DNA of 64,000 nt from CAVQBP01 sp964448105 (GTDB taxonomy: Bacteria; Bacteroidota; Ignavibacteria; Ignavibacteriales; Ignavibacteriaceae), in NCBI GenBank assembly GCA_964448105.1, contig CAYUVK010000008.1:10347-74346 (forward strand), read 5' to 3'. Position numbers and translations under genes: made by a program. Below the pieces are notes generated by a model that made no database searches, was not told the origin of the DNA, and saw nothing but the letters and a program-made list of their open reading frames with translations. Of the stretch, positions 8,978 through 17,948 are shown one piece after another. Position 1 is the first letter of the stretch; every line of letters starts with the position of its first letter.

Positions 8978-9955
8978 TTGACTAAAGAAGAAATTATAGA
9001 AAAAGGGAAAGAAGTAATCCGCATCGAAGCAGAGGCTGTTACCAATTTGTCTTCAAGTATAAATGAAGAATTCGTTAAAGCTATCGAAGTAATGGCTGAA
9101 TGCAAAGGAAGAGTAGTCTTAACCGGGATGGGTAAATCAGGCTTAATAGCAAGAAAAATTGTTGCTACTTTAAACTCTACCGGTACGGCAGCAATCTATC
9201 TTCATCCAACCGATGCTCTACATGGCGATTTGGGAATGGTACGAAAAGATGATGTAGTAATCCTTATATCAAAAAGCGGCAATACACAGGAGATTTCAAA
9301 TCTTATCCCGATGTTTAAAAGACTAAAAGTAAAATTGATTGCAATGGCTGGTTCAAAAGATTCCAAGCTCGGTCAGGAATGTGATATCTTTTTAAATATT
9401 GATGTTAAAGAGGAAGCCTGTCCTCATGATTTAACGCCAACAGCTTCAACAACTGCAACTCTTGCAATGGGCGATGCTTTATCGGTTGCGCTTCTTCAAA
9501 AAAGAAATTTTACTGCGGAAGATTTCGCTTTTCTTCATCCCGGCGGGAGCCTTGGTAAAAGGCTTTCACTTGAAATAAAAGAAATCATGATCAAAGGGAA
9601 TAAGATCCCTATTGTTAAGCAAGATTCATCTTTAAAGGATACAATCTTGGAAATCACTTCTAAAAGATTAGGCGCAACCTGTGTAATTAATAATGATGGA
9701 ACTTTAGCCGGGATAATTACTGATGGAGATTTAAGGCGTTTGCTTGAAAGAACTCTCGATATAAAAGACTTAACGGCAAAAGATATTATGACGGTAAAAC
9801 CGAAAGTCATTAAAGAAAATTACCTGGCTTCATTTGCTTTGCAGCAAATGGAAAATTATAAAATCACTTCACTAATTATTACGGATGAAAGCAATAGACC
9901 ATTGGGAATAATTCATCTTCATGATCTTATTAATTTGGGATTAAGCCCGCGATGA
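8978..9955 (+). CDS. kdsD: D-arabinose 5-phosphate isomerase (KdsD/KpsF)
   Basis: A 325-residue protein with an N-terminal SIS sugar-isomerase domain (residues ~30-180; TGMGKSGLIARKI, STGTAAIYLHPTDALHGDLGM, ISKSGNTQEI, PTASTTATLAMGDALSVALL) and two CBS domains (~205-320; ITDGDLRRLLE in the first). It converts ribulose 5-phosphate to arabinose 5-phosphate, the substrate of KdsA encoded upstream. The start is TTG at 8978, 3 nt after the preceding stop. Its end overlaps lptC by ATGA, indicating translational coupling. Confidence 0.96.
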   Translation: MTKEEIIEKGKEVIRIEAEAVTNLSSSINEEFVKAIEVMAECKGRVVLTGMGKSGLIARKIVATLNSTGTAAIYLHPTDALHGDLGMVRKDDVVILISKSGNTQEISNLIPMFKRLKVKLIAMAGSKDSKLGQECDIFLNIDVKEEACPHDLTPTASTTATLAMGDALSVALLQKRNFTAEDFAFLHPGGSLGKRLSLEIKEIMIKGNKIPIVKQDSSLKDTILEITSKRLGATCVINNDGTLAGIITDGDLRRLLERTLDIKDLTAKDIMTVKPKVIKENYLASFALQQMENYKITSLIITDESNRPLGIIHLHDLINLGLSPR

Positions 9956-10491
9956 GGACAGCTTCAATCTTATTTATCCTTGCATTAATAATATCAGCAT
10001 GTTCTGAAGAAAAAGTAAAACCTTCTATTGACACCTCTATTAAAGGTACAGAATTGCCGTCACAGGAGAGCTGGAATTCAACAGTTTTCTTCACCGATTC
10101 TGGTAAAACCAAAGCTGTTCTTAAAGCCGGGCATTTAAGAGTATATGAAAACACAAAAGAAACTTTGTTGGACAGCAATATTACTGTTGATTTTTATAAT
10201 GATGAAGATTCAATATCTACCATATTAACGGCAAAACGCGGTAAGGTAAATGACGCAACCAACGATTTATATGCTTTCGATAGTGTGGTAGTTGTGAGTG
10301 ACAGCGGCACCACTTTAAAGACAGATGAATTAATGTGGAGAAACAAAGATAAAAAAATTGTTTCCGATAAATTTGTAACAATTTTATCTCCGAAAGAAAA
10401 AATACAGGGATTCGGTTTTGAATCTGATCAGAACTTAAAAAATTACGTGATTTATAGTATTACATATGTTACGAGGAGAGATTCACTCTAA
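9952..10491 (+). CDS. lptC: LPS transport protein LptC
   Basis: A 179-residue protein with a lipoprotein-type signal (ALIISAC, Cys ~17) followed by the LptC/YrbK beta-jellyroll pattern (WNSTVFFTDSGKTKAVLKAGHLRVYE, LTAKRGKVNDATNDLYAFDSVVVVSDSGTTLKTDEL). LptC forms part of the periplasmic bridge carrying LPS from LptBFG to LptA. The start ATG overlaps the kdsD stop. Acylation in place of a membrane helix is a Bacteroidota-like feature. Confidence 0.88.
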   Translation: MRTASILFILALIISACSEEKVKPSIDTSIKGTELPSQESWNSTVFFTDSGKTKAVLKAGHLRVYENTKETLLDSNITVDFYNDEDSISTILTAKRGKVNDATNDLYAFDSVVVVSDSGTTLKTDELMWRNKDKKIVSDKFVTILSPKEKIQGFGFESDQNLKNYVIYSITYVTRRDSL

Positions 10492-10646
10492 AATATTTTT
10501 TTTGTTTTGAACAGCTTAATAAGTTTACATTTATTTTTAAGAAGCATGATTGTATGTTAAGCATGGATACATACAAGATAATGCAACCATGCATTCATGC
10601 ATTTTAGTAATGCAGCTTTATTGTATTTATTTTAGTATCATCTCAT

Positions 10647-12074
10647 ATGATTAAAAATACCTTATACATTTTTATAATTTTTGTTTTATTCACAGGTAGA
10701 TATTTTGCCCAGCAGGATGATAACTTAATCACTGTAATTGGGAAAAAAATGATTGGCAAAACTGTTGATGGAGAAACAATTAGGGAGGTGTTTGGAGATG
10801 TCGTTCTTACTCAAGGCAACATTAGGGTAACATGTGAGCATGCAATCCAGTTTATTTCAAAGAACGATGCAGAATTAATCGGAAATGTAATTGTAACTCA
10901 GGATAGTGTAACTATTACTACTGATAGAGGATTTTACTACGGTGATGAAAGAAAAGCAGAAAGTAATTCCGGTGTTACATTGGATGATAAAAAAGTTATT
11001 TTATCTGCAGATACAGGTGAGTATTTTTTTAGATTGGATAAAGCTTACTTTCGGCACAATGTTAAGTTAAATGACACGGTTACTACATTAACTTCAAATG
11101 CTTTAACTTATTTTAAAGATGAAGATAGAATGATCGCTGTTGGAAATGTAAAGATCATAAATATTGAAAGCGTAATTACTGCTGACAGCCTTGAACATTT
11201 TAGAAATACAAGAATTACTTTCGCTTATAAAAATGTTAAAATAAAAAATTCAAAGAATAATGTTGTAATTTATGGTGACCATCTTGAAGATTATGCAAAA
11301 AGTGATTATACACTGGTGAATTTAAATCCTCTCTTAATTCAAGTTGATACAATTTATACCGGCAGAGTTGACAGTTTAAACAATACAGCAGTTAATCCAG
11401 CACAACCATTGTCCGGAACATATAAATTAGACACTCTAATAATTAAATCTAAAAAAATGGAAGCTTTTAGGGATACATCAAATATTTTTAAAGCAACCGA
11501 TTCAGTTAGAATTGTAAGAGATAAATTTGCATCTATAAATGATTTAACAATTTATTACAGGGAAGACCAAAAGATAATTACTAAGAAAGTAAATGATGAA
11601 GCCAAACAGCCGATACTTTGGTACGGAAATTCACAATTAACAGGAGATTCTATTACTATATTTATAAGAGATAATAGGATAAGACTTTTGGATGTAGATA
11701 AAAAAGCATTTTTGCTATCGCAAGATTCTTCTTTTTCCAACAGATTTAACCAGCTTTCCGGTAACAGGATTGAAGTTGAGTTTACGGAAGGTGATATTAG
11801 CAAGACAGAAGTTTACGAAGATGTTCACAGCATATATTATTTGTTTGAAGATCATACACCAAACGGGTTAACAAAATCATCATCGGAATCCGCAGTAATT
11901 GATTTTGAAGATAGAAAAGTTAGTGTGGTAAAATTATATGGTACTCCAAATAGTGAGTACTACCCGGAGAATAAAGTCGAAGGAAAAGAATTGTCTTTTA
12001 CACTTCCTAATTATGTATTTTATAATAATCGGCCGTCAAAAATGGAATTGCTTGTTCAATTAGATAATAATTGA
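10647..12074 (+). CDS. LptA/OstA-like periplasmic LPS-transport protein
   Basis: A 475-residue exported protein (signal peptide ~1-21, cleaved near YFAQ) with repeated OstA-type beta strands (IRVTCEHAIQFISKNDAELIGNVIVTQDSVTITTDRGFYYGDE; DRMIAVGNVKIINIESVITADSLEHF). It is much longer than E. coli LptA (~185 aa), matching the multi-repeat OstA-like proteins of Bacteroidota. Such proteins would bridge lipid A across the periplasm. It lies between lptC and lptB, 156 bp after lptC. Confidence 0.85.
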   Translation: MIKNTLYIFIIFVLFTGRYFAQQDDNLITVIGKKMIGKTVDGETIREVFGDVVLTQGNIRVTCEHAIQFISKNDAELIGNVIVTQDSVTITTDRGFYYGDERKAESNSGVTLDDKKVILSADTGEYFFRLDKAYFRHNVKLNDTVTTLTSNALTYFKDEDRMIAVGNVKIINIESVITADSLEHFRNTRITFAYKNVKIKNSKNNVVIYGDHLEDYAKSDYTLVNLNPLLIQVDTIYTGRVDSLNNTAVNPAQPLSGTYKLDTLIIKSKKMEAFRDTSNIFKATDSVRIVRDKFASINDLTIYYREDQKIITKKVNDEAKQPILWYGNSQLTGDSITIFIRDNRIRLLDVDKKAFLLSQDSSFSNRFNQLSGNRIEVEFTEGDISKTEVYEDVHSIYYLFEDHTPNGLTKSSSESAVIDFEDRKVSVVKLYGTPNSEYYPENKVEGKELSFTLPNYVFYNNRPSKMELLVQLDNN

Positions 12075-12168
12075 TAGAAAATCTCTTATATATTTAATAT
12101 CACATAATTAAAAATTAAATAATTTTCATTGTATGGAATTACTCCTGCCTATAACTTATTTTTAAAAT

Positions 12169-12903
12169 ATGAAATCAACATTAAGAAGCGAAGACCTGGT
12201 AAAGGTTTATAAAAAAAGAACAGTTGTTAATAAAGCAACTATTGAAGTCTCAACTGGCGAAATAGTCGGGTTATTGGGACCCAACGGGGCAGGCAAAACT
12301 ACTACTTTTTATATGATTGTGGGTATGATTAAACCCAATAAAGGAAAAGTATATTTGGATGATAATGAAATTACTTCAATTCCAATGTATAAACGTGCAA
12401 AGATGGGAATCGGGTATTTACCACAGGAAGCATCAATATTTAGAAGACTTACCGTGGAAGATAATTTATTAGCTGTTCTGGAAATGACAAAACTTAATTC
12501 AAATGAAAGAAAAGAAAAATGTGACAGATTGCTGGAAGATTTAACTATCTCGAACATAAGAAATAGTTACGGTTTCCAGTTAAGCGGCGGCGAAAGGCGC
12601 AGGACTGAAATAGCCCGTGCACTTGCAACCGATCCTAAGTTTATTCTTCTGGATGAACCGTTTGCCGGGGTTGATCCCATTGCTGTCGAAGATATTATGA
12701 ATATAGTAGCTAATCTAAAAAACAGGGGGATTGGAGTTTTAATTACCGATCATAATGTGCATGAGACATTATCAATTGTAGATAAAGCTTATATATTAAT
12801 TAATGGAGTGATCTTTAAATCAGGCGGTGCAATGGAACTAGCTGAAGATGAAGAGGTTAGGAAACTTTATCTCGGTGAAAAGTTCAAGCTCGATAGATAT
12901 TAA
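12169..12903 (+). CDS. lptB: LPS export ABC transporter ATP-binding protein LptB
   Basis: A 244-residue ATPase: Walker A GPNGAGKT (37-44), Q-loop LPQEASIFRRLTVEDN, signature LSGGE (138-142) with RRRTEIARAL, Walker B FILLDEP (158-164) followed by FAGVDPIAVEDI, and switch His in ITDHNVHE. The FAGVDP and DHNV sequences are diagnostic of LptB. It powers LPS extraction from the inner membrane together with LptFG, which are not in this window. The downstream folP frame begins inside its 3' end. Confidence 0.96.
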   Translation: MKSTLRSEDLVKVYKKRTVVNKATIEVSTGEIVGLLGPNGAGKTTTFYMIVGMIKPNKGKVYLDDNEITSIPMYKRAKMGIGYLPQEASIFRRLTVEDNLLAVLEMTKLNSNERKEKCDRLLEDLTISNIRNSYGFQLSGGERRRTEIARALATDPKFILLDEPFAGVDPIAVEDIMNIVANLKNRGIGVLITDHNVHETLSIVDKAYILINGVIFKSGGAMELAEDEEVRKLYLGEKFKLDRY

Positions 12904-14062
12904 AAACCAGGATAAACTTTTGATAGCTCAAATAATTCATTTATCATCAAGGGAAGTTTTTCAGAAATATTCCGGTATAATTAATTCCAATCTATTTTTA
13001 TTTGATCCGAATAACTATCTTTTGGAATTAAGAGAATTATCGGAAGCCGATTTTAAACTATTAGAAAGCAATATCCAGGAAGATAAAAAATATTGGATTA
13101 TCAAAAGTGATTCTTCAAATATTTTCTTCTTTAATGGAAGCACATCTGAAATAAAAAATATCTTTAATAATTTTCCGGCAGGCAAATTAAAAGATGCAGT
13201 AGGACAAGTGCTTTATAATTATTTGAATTATAATTTAAATTCATATTCTATTAAAGATAGGGAATTTATTTTTAATCAAAGTTATGTAATGGGAATTTTA
13301 AATGTTACTCCCGATTCATTTTCCGACGGCGGGCTCTATATAAATTTAGATGATGCTGTAAATCATGGTTTGGAGATGATAGACGATGGAGCAGACATTA
13401 TTGATATTGGAGGTGAATCTACCCGGCCGGGATCAGAAATTGTTAGTGAAGACGAGGAACTGGAAAGAGTAATTCCTGTGATTGACAAAATTCTTTCCTC
13501 TCAACCAGGAACTTTAATTTCAATTGATACTACTAAAAGTAAAGTTGCGGAAGAAGCTCTTAAACATGGTGCTGTTATTGTTAATGATATAAGCGGAGCT
13601 ACTTTTGATGAAGAGATGTTAAAAGTTGTAAAGGAATATCCGGGTGTTCCGGGAATCATTTTAATGCATATTAAAGGAACTCCCAAAAACATGCAGCAAA
13701 ATCCGCATTATGAAAATGTTGTTGAAGAGATATATGATTTTTTACTTGAAAGAATTAAAGCTGCAGAAAACCTTGGTATAAAAAATATTTTTATTGATCC
13801 CGGGATAGGGTTCGGAAAAAGAATCCAGGACAATTTTGAAATTTTAACGAGGCTTGAAGATTTCAAAAGTCTCGGTTATCCTATTGTTGTTGGTGCATCA
13901 CGTAAATCTTTTTTAGGAAAAACACTAAATCTGGATATTACAGAACGAGATACAGCTACAGCAATTACAGAATCGATAGCCATAAAAAACGGAGCAAGAA
14001 TAATTAGAACACATAATGTTAAGTATGGAAAACAGGTTTGTGAATTATTAAATAATTTTTAA
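12848..14062 (+). CDS. folP: Dihydropteroate synthase with N-terminal extension
   Basis: The catalytic domain (about residues 145-404) has the DHPS motifs GILNVTPDSFSDGG, DIGGESTRPGS, ISIDTTKSKVA, NDISGATFDEEML, IFIDPGIGFGK and VGASRKSFLG. It joins dihydropterin pyrophosphate and p-aminobenzoate in folate synthesis. The first ~140 residues are an extension like that of some clostridial and Chlorobi-group enzymes; its role is unknown. The start is uncertain: ATG at 12848 or GTG at 12875, both inside lptB. The overlap suggests coupled translation. Confidence 0.94.
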   Translation: MKRLGNFISVKSSSSIDIKNQDKLLIAQIIHLSSREVFQKYSGIINSNLFLFDPNNYLLELRELSEADFKLLESNIQEDKKYWIIKSDSSNIFFFNGSTSEIKNIFNNFPAGKLKDAVGQVLYNYLNYNLNSYSIKDREFIFNQSYVMGILNVTPDSFSDGGLYINLDDAVNHGLEMIDDGADIIDIGGESTRPGSEIVSEDEELERVIPVIDKILSSQPGTLISIDTTKSKVAEEALKHGAVIVNDISGATFDEEMLKVVKEYPGVPGIILMHIKGTPKNMQQNPHYENVVEEIYDFLLERIKAAENLGIKNIFIDPGIGFGKRIQDNFEILTRLEDFKSLGYPIVVGASRKSFLGKTLNLDITERDTATAITESIAIKNGARIIRTHNVKYGKQVCELLNNF

Positions 14063-14072
14063 TCGTTGTTAT

Positions 14073-14891
14073 ATGTTTGATATTTTCCAGATAGGATTTT
14101 TAAATGTAACTTTTGTCGATCTAATAGATATTTCAATAGTTGCGTTTATTATATATAAGCTTTACACGCTGTTAAAAGGAACAATTGCATCCCAAATATT
14201 TATTGGATTAATGATAGTGCTCTTACTTTCATTTATTTCCCGTGCTGCTGATTTTAGAGTATTAAGCTGGCTTCTTAAATTAATATCCGATTTTTGGGTT
14301 ATTGCATTTTTAATATTATTTCAGCCGGAGATTAGGCGCTTACTTGTATTTGTAGGAAGAAATCCTTTTGTAAGAGTTTTTGTAAGATCGGAAGCACCCG
14401 AATCAGCTGCAATCATAACCGAAGCAGCTTTTGAATTATCCCAGCATCAGCATGGTGCATTAATGATAATAATTAAATCTACAGGTATTAGAACATTTAT
14501 AGAAACCGGTGAACAATTAAATGCAAAATTAAGTGCATCTCTTCTACGTTCGATATTTTATCCCCGTTCTCCTTTGCATGATGGAGCGGTAATTGTAAAA
14601 AATAATATTATTGAAGCAGCAAGATGTACTTTACCTCTTTCAGCTTCAACCATAGTTGATGGTGAATCTCTCGGTATGAGGCATAGAGCAGGTTTGGGGA
14701 TTTCGGAACAGGCAGATGTAATTAGTGTTATAGTTTCCGAGGAAACGGGGAGCATATCGATTGCTGAAAATGGAAAATTGTCCAGGGGTCTTTCTAAAGA
14801 TAAATTGAAAGAAAGATTATCTTCGGCATTGAAAACCCCGGTTGTAAAAGGGCTGAAAGGGAGAATAGAACAATATATAAGTGAAAAGTGA
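14073..14891 (+). CDS. cdaA: Diadenylate cyclase CdaA (c-di-AMP synthase)
   Basis: A 272-residue protein with three N-terminal membrane helices (~15-95), a short coiled segment, then a DAC domain with the catalytic DGA (170-172, in LHDGAVIV) and RHR (203-205, in MRHRAGLG) motifs. It makes cyclic di-AMP from two ATP at the inner face of the membrane. It follows folP by 10 bp, as in many bacteria where cdaA is next to folP. No ybbR-like regulator gene follows; instead there is a phosphatase remnant. Confidence 0.95.
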   Translation: MFDIFQIGFLNVTFVDLIDISIVAFIIYKLYTLLKGTIASQIFIGLMIVLLLSFISRAADFRVLSWLLKLISDFWVIAFLILFQPEIRRLLVFVGRNPFVRVFVRSEAPESAAIITEAAFELSQHQHGALMIIIKSTGIRTFIETGEQLNAKLSASLLRSIFYPRSPLHDGAVIVKNNIIEAARCTLPLSASTIVDGESLGMRHRAGLGISEQADVISVIVSEETGSISIAENGKLSRGLSKDKLKERLSSALKTPVVKGLKGRIEQYISEK

Positions 14892-14900
14892 TCTTTTTGA

Positions 14901-15134
14901 AGTATTCTAGTTTTGTTCAGTGATGGAATAATTGAAAGATTAAACGGTAAAGGTGAGGAATTCAATCTTGATCGTTTGAAAAAAATAATAATACAAAATA
15001 GAGACAAAAACACCCAAGAAATTCTTACTCTGATTCTTCAAGAAGCTCATGATTTCGGGACAGGAAAGAAATGGAAAGATGATGCCACTGCTGTTGTGAT
15101 TAAAAAGATTATGATGACCATCATCGTTTATTAA
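14901..15134 (+). pseudogene. Remnant of a SpoIIE/RsbU-type PP2C phosphatase (C-terminal end only)
   Basis: After an in-frame stop at 14898-14900 an open frame reads SILVLFSDGIIERLNGKGEEF..., ending in KKWKDDATAVVIKK. This matches the last ~65 residues of SpoIIE-type phosphatases (the LYSDGxxE strand and the DDxT metal-binding end). The upstream domain is absent: only 9 nt separate the cdaA stop from the broken frame. A start (TTG at 14913) is possible, but the fragment cannot be catalytic alone. I read it as a deletion remnant, not a gene. Confidence 0.7.
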
Positions 15135-15254
15135 ATAGAAAAGGGAGTATTAATAACATTTTTAAAATATCAATCTCCTCGTTAAAATTAAATAAGAAAC
15201 AAAAAAATATTTTTTAAGTAATTTTTTACTTGCTTTTTAAAAAATGAATTTTTA

Positions 15255-15281
15255 TGTTACCGGTAACAGTTATCGATAACA
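15255..15281. promoter_or_regulatory. Tandem palindromic operator for a LacI-family regulator (GH2 operon)
   Basis: Two adjacent perfect 12-bp palindromes, GTTACCGGTAAC (15256-15267) and GTTATCGATAAC (15269-15280), 13 bp centre to centre and ending 16 nt before the GH2 start. The centre-CG form is that of LacI-family operators; the first box closely matches the E. coli gluconate repressor consensus. The LacI gene at 20110 in the same operon is the likely binder. Confidence 0.8.
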
Positions 15282-15296
15282 TAAATTTTAAAAGCC

Positions 15297-17939
15297 ATGC
15301 AAGAATTTATTATCGAACTCACTCCGAAAATCTGGATATTAATTCCATTTCTTATTATAAGCCTTTCGTCTTTGAACGCTGAAAGCAGTTCTGAAACATC
15401 CTTTGAAAAAGACTGGACAATTTTCTCTTCCGAAAAGACAAATTCCATTGGCAGCAAAATCTCTACACCTGGTTTTAAAATAAATGGATCTTATCAAACC
15501 GATATTCCTAAAACTGTTTTTGCTGCGTTGGTAGAAAATGGTGTTTATCAAAATCCTTATTTTGGTGAAAATTTATCTGGAATTTCTAAAGAGCCCTTTC
15601 AAAAACCATGGTGGTATAAAAAAGAATTTAATATAGATGAAACTATAAATATTGATTACCAGCTTACTTTGGAAGGTGTAAATTATAAAGCCGATTTGTG
15701 GATAAATGGAAGAAAAGTTGCAGGATACGACAAAATAGAAGGGGTATTCGGTAGATTCAATTTTGATATAACACCTTACATCATAAAAGGAAATAATGCC
15801 GTTGCTATTGAAATATTTCCGCCTAAATGGGGAGACTTTACCCTTGGATTTGTTGATTGGAATCCATCTCCTCCGGATAATAATATGGGGCTTTGGCGTG
15901 GAGTTAAACTAAAGAAAACCGGAATAGTATCTTTAGATAATATTTTTGTTAAAACTAAGATCAATATAAAAATTCTAAAAGAAGCCGAATTAACTATTTC
16001 CGGAAATCTGAGAAATTTTTCAGATAAAAAAATTAAAGCCTTAGTTAAAGGTTCTTTTGATAAAGATAGAGAATTTTCTAAATCGGTTTTGCTTCAGCCT
16101 AAAAGTGAATCAGAATTTATTATAACTCCTGATGATGATGCAAGTTTAAAAATATCAGACCCGCATTTATGGTGGCCAAATAATCTGGGTGCTCAATATC
16201 TATATACTTTGTCTATACAAGTTAATGTTGATGATAAAATTTCAGATGAACAGAATATAAGGTTTGGAATTCGTGAAGTCGAAGATTATATCAATGAAAA
16301 CGGCTACAGGGGTTATAAAATTAATGGAAAGAAAATTATTATTAAGGGTGCTGGCTGGGTTGATGATTTAACGCTGAATGACAGCGATGAAAAAGTAATA
16401 GAACAGGTTAAATATGCAAAACATATGAATTTAAATGCTTTAAGATGTGAAGGTTTTTGGGGAAGGGATGAAACTTTATTTAATGCCGCCGATGAAAATG
16501 GAATTTTAATAATGATTGGTTGGAGTTGCCAGTGGGATTGGAAAGGATATTGCGGAAGGGAAGAAACTAAATATTCCTGTATCTCATCACCAAAAGATAT
16601 TGATCTCTTATCGTTAGAATTTAACCAGCAGGTAATATGGTTAAGAAATCATCCCAGCATTTTTGTTTGGGCTTTGGGGAGCGATAAATATCCGAATCCG
16701 GAATTAATGGAAAAATTGACCTCCTATTTAAATAAGTCAGATCCTACACGTCCAAGGTTAATATCCACTGCGTGGATTGAAATTAGCAAAGAAGAAAATA
16801 TAGATAACATTTATGAAGAGTCAAGAGTAAAAATGCTTGGCCCTTATGCTTACGAACCTCCTCTATACTGGTACACTGATACATCACATGGCGGGGCTTA
16901 TGGCTTTAATACTGAAACTGGTCCGGGGCCACAGGTTCCGCCTATTGAAAGTTTGAAGAAAATGATGTTCGATAAAGATTTATGGCCTATTGACAGTATA
17001 TGGGATTATCATTGCGGAAGAAACGAATTTAATAGTTTAGACAAGTTTATCAATATTTTTAATAATAGATACGGGAAAGCTTCCTCTTTAGAAGAATTTG
17101 CTATGAAGTGTCAAATGTCAAATTATGAAGCTATGCGTCCAATGTTTGAAGCATTTGGGGTGAATAAATTCAATTCTACCGGGGTTATTCAATGGATGTT
17201 TAATTCAGCATGGCCTGAAATGTATTGGCAATTGTTTGATTATTACTTAATGCCCAATGGGGCTTTCTATGGTGCCATGAAAGGTTGTCAACCACTTAAT
17301 ATAGTCTACAATTATAAAGATAAAAATATCTATGTTGTAAATGATTACTTCAAGAACTTTGACGGTATAAAAGCAAATGTTAAAATATTAAATGCCGATT
17401 CAAAACTAATTTATGAGAAAGCGAAAGAAATTTCAGTTGATGAAAATAGTTCAAAAAAAGTAATTGATTTACCTGAATTAAAAGATACATCAAGTTTATT
17501 TTTTATCAATTTAGAATTGAAAGATGCTTCAAATAATTTAATTAGCAGTAATTTTTACTGGATATCGGCAAAAGAAGACAGCCTGGATTTTAAAAATTCT
17601 AAATGGTTCTATACACCAATGAAAGCCTATGCAAATCTACAAGATATAAATGATTTACCGACTGCCGCAATTAATTATAAAGAAAAGTTTAATACCGGTG
17701 ATGATAAAGAAAATGTTGAAGTTACTCTTGAAAATGTTTCGGATAAAATTGCTTTCTTTATTGAGTTAAAAGTTGTTGATGAAAAAACCAAACAATCGTT
17801 TCTCCCGATATATTGGAGTGATAATTATATTTCTATTTTACCCCATTCAAAGAAAACAATTAAAGGAATATTTAAAAATCTGTTAAATAAAAAACCACGG
17901 CTAATTATTAACGGATGGAATATTAACAAAAAACTATAA
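15297..17939 (+). CDS. GH2 glycosidase, exo-beta-D-glucosaminidase-like
   Basis: An 880-residue exported enzyme (signal peptide ~1-28). Domains in order: sugar-binding jellyroll (~70-210, with NPYFGENL and KPWWYKKEF), Ig-like domain (~215-325), TIM barrel (~330-690), and a C-terminal Ig-like region. The acid/base region reads LGSDKYPNPE (D463) where ordinary GH2 enzymes have NE; the nucleophile is E540 in FNTETGPG. The GSD form is that of exo-beta-glucosaminidases (CsxA) and relatives that cut GlcN from chitosan oligomers. First gene of the operon with the MFS porter, ROK kinase and LacI. A mannosidase-like specificity is not excluded. Confidence 0.88.
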   Translation: MQEFIIELTPKIWILIPFLIISLSSLNAESSSETSFEKDWTIFSSEKTNSIGSKISTPGFKINGSYQTDIPKTVFAALVENGVYQNPYFGENLSGISKEPFQKPWWYKKEFNIDETINIDYQLTLEGVNYKADLWINGRKVAGYDKIEGVFGRFNFDITPYIIKGNNAVAIEIFPPKWGDFTLGFVDWNPSPPDNNMGLWRGVKLKKTGIVSLDNIFVKTKINIKILKEAELTISGNLRNFSDKKIKALVKGSFDKDREFSKSVLLQPKSESEFIITPDDDASLKISDPHLWWPNNLGAQYLYTLSIQVNVDDKISDEQNIRFGIREVEDYINENGYRGYKINGKKIIIKGAGWVDDLTLNDSDEKVIEQVKYAKHMNLNALRCEGFWGRDETLFNAADENGILIMIGWSCQWDWKGYCGREETKYSCISSPKDIDLLSLEFNQQVIWLRNHPSIFVWALGSDKYPNPELMEKLTSYLNKSDPTRPRLISTAWIEISKEENIDNIYEESRVKMLGPYAYEPPLYWYTDTSHGGAYGFNTETGPGPQVPPIESLKKMMFDKDLWPIDSIWDYHCGRNEFNSLDKFINIFNNRYGKASSLEEFAMKCQMSNYEAMRPMFEAFGVNKFNSTGVIQWMFNSAWPEMYWQLFDYYLMPNGAFYGAMKGCQPLNIVYNYKDKNIYVVNDYFKNFDGIKANVKILNADSKLIYEKAKEISVDENSSKKVIDLPELKDTSSLFFINLELKDASNNLISSNFYWISAKEDSLDFKNSKWFYTPMKAYANLQDINDLPTAAINYKEKFNTGDDKENVEVTLENVSDKIAFFIELKVVDEKTKQSFLPIYWSDNYISILPHSKKTIKGIFKNLLNKKPRLIINGWNINKKL

Positions 17940-17948
17940 AGTAAAAAA

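Noticed and set aside
10492..10646. Structured RNA or riboswitch between lptC and the lptA-like gene
   Set aside because: Only short ATGCAT palindromes are visible and no known riboswitch pattern fits.
14558..15013. Leftward 151-codon frame over cdaA
   Set aside because: Antisense to the conserved DGA/RHR domain of cdaA, with no family similarity.
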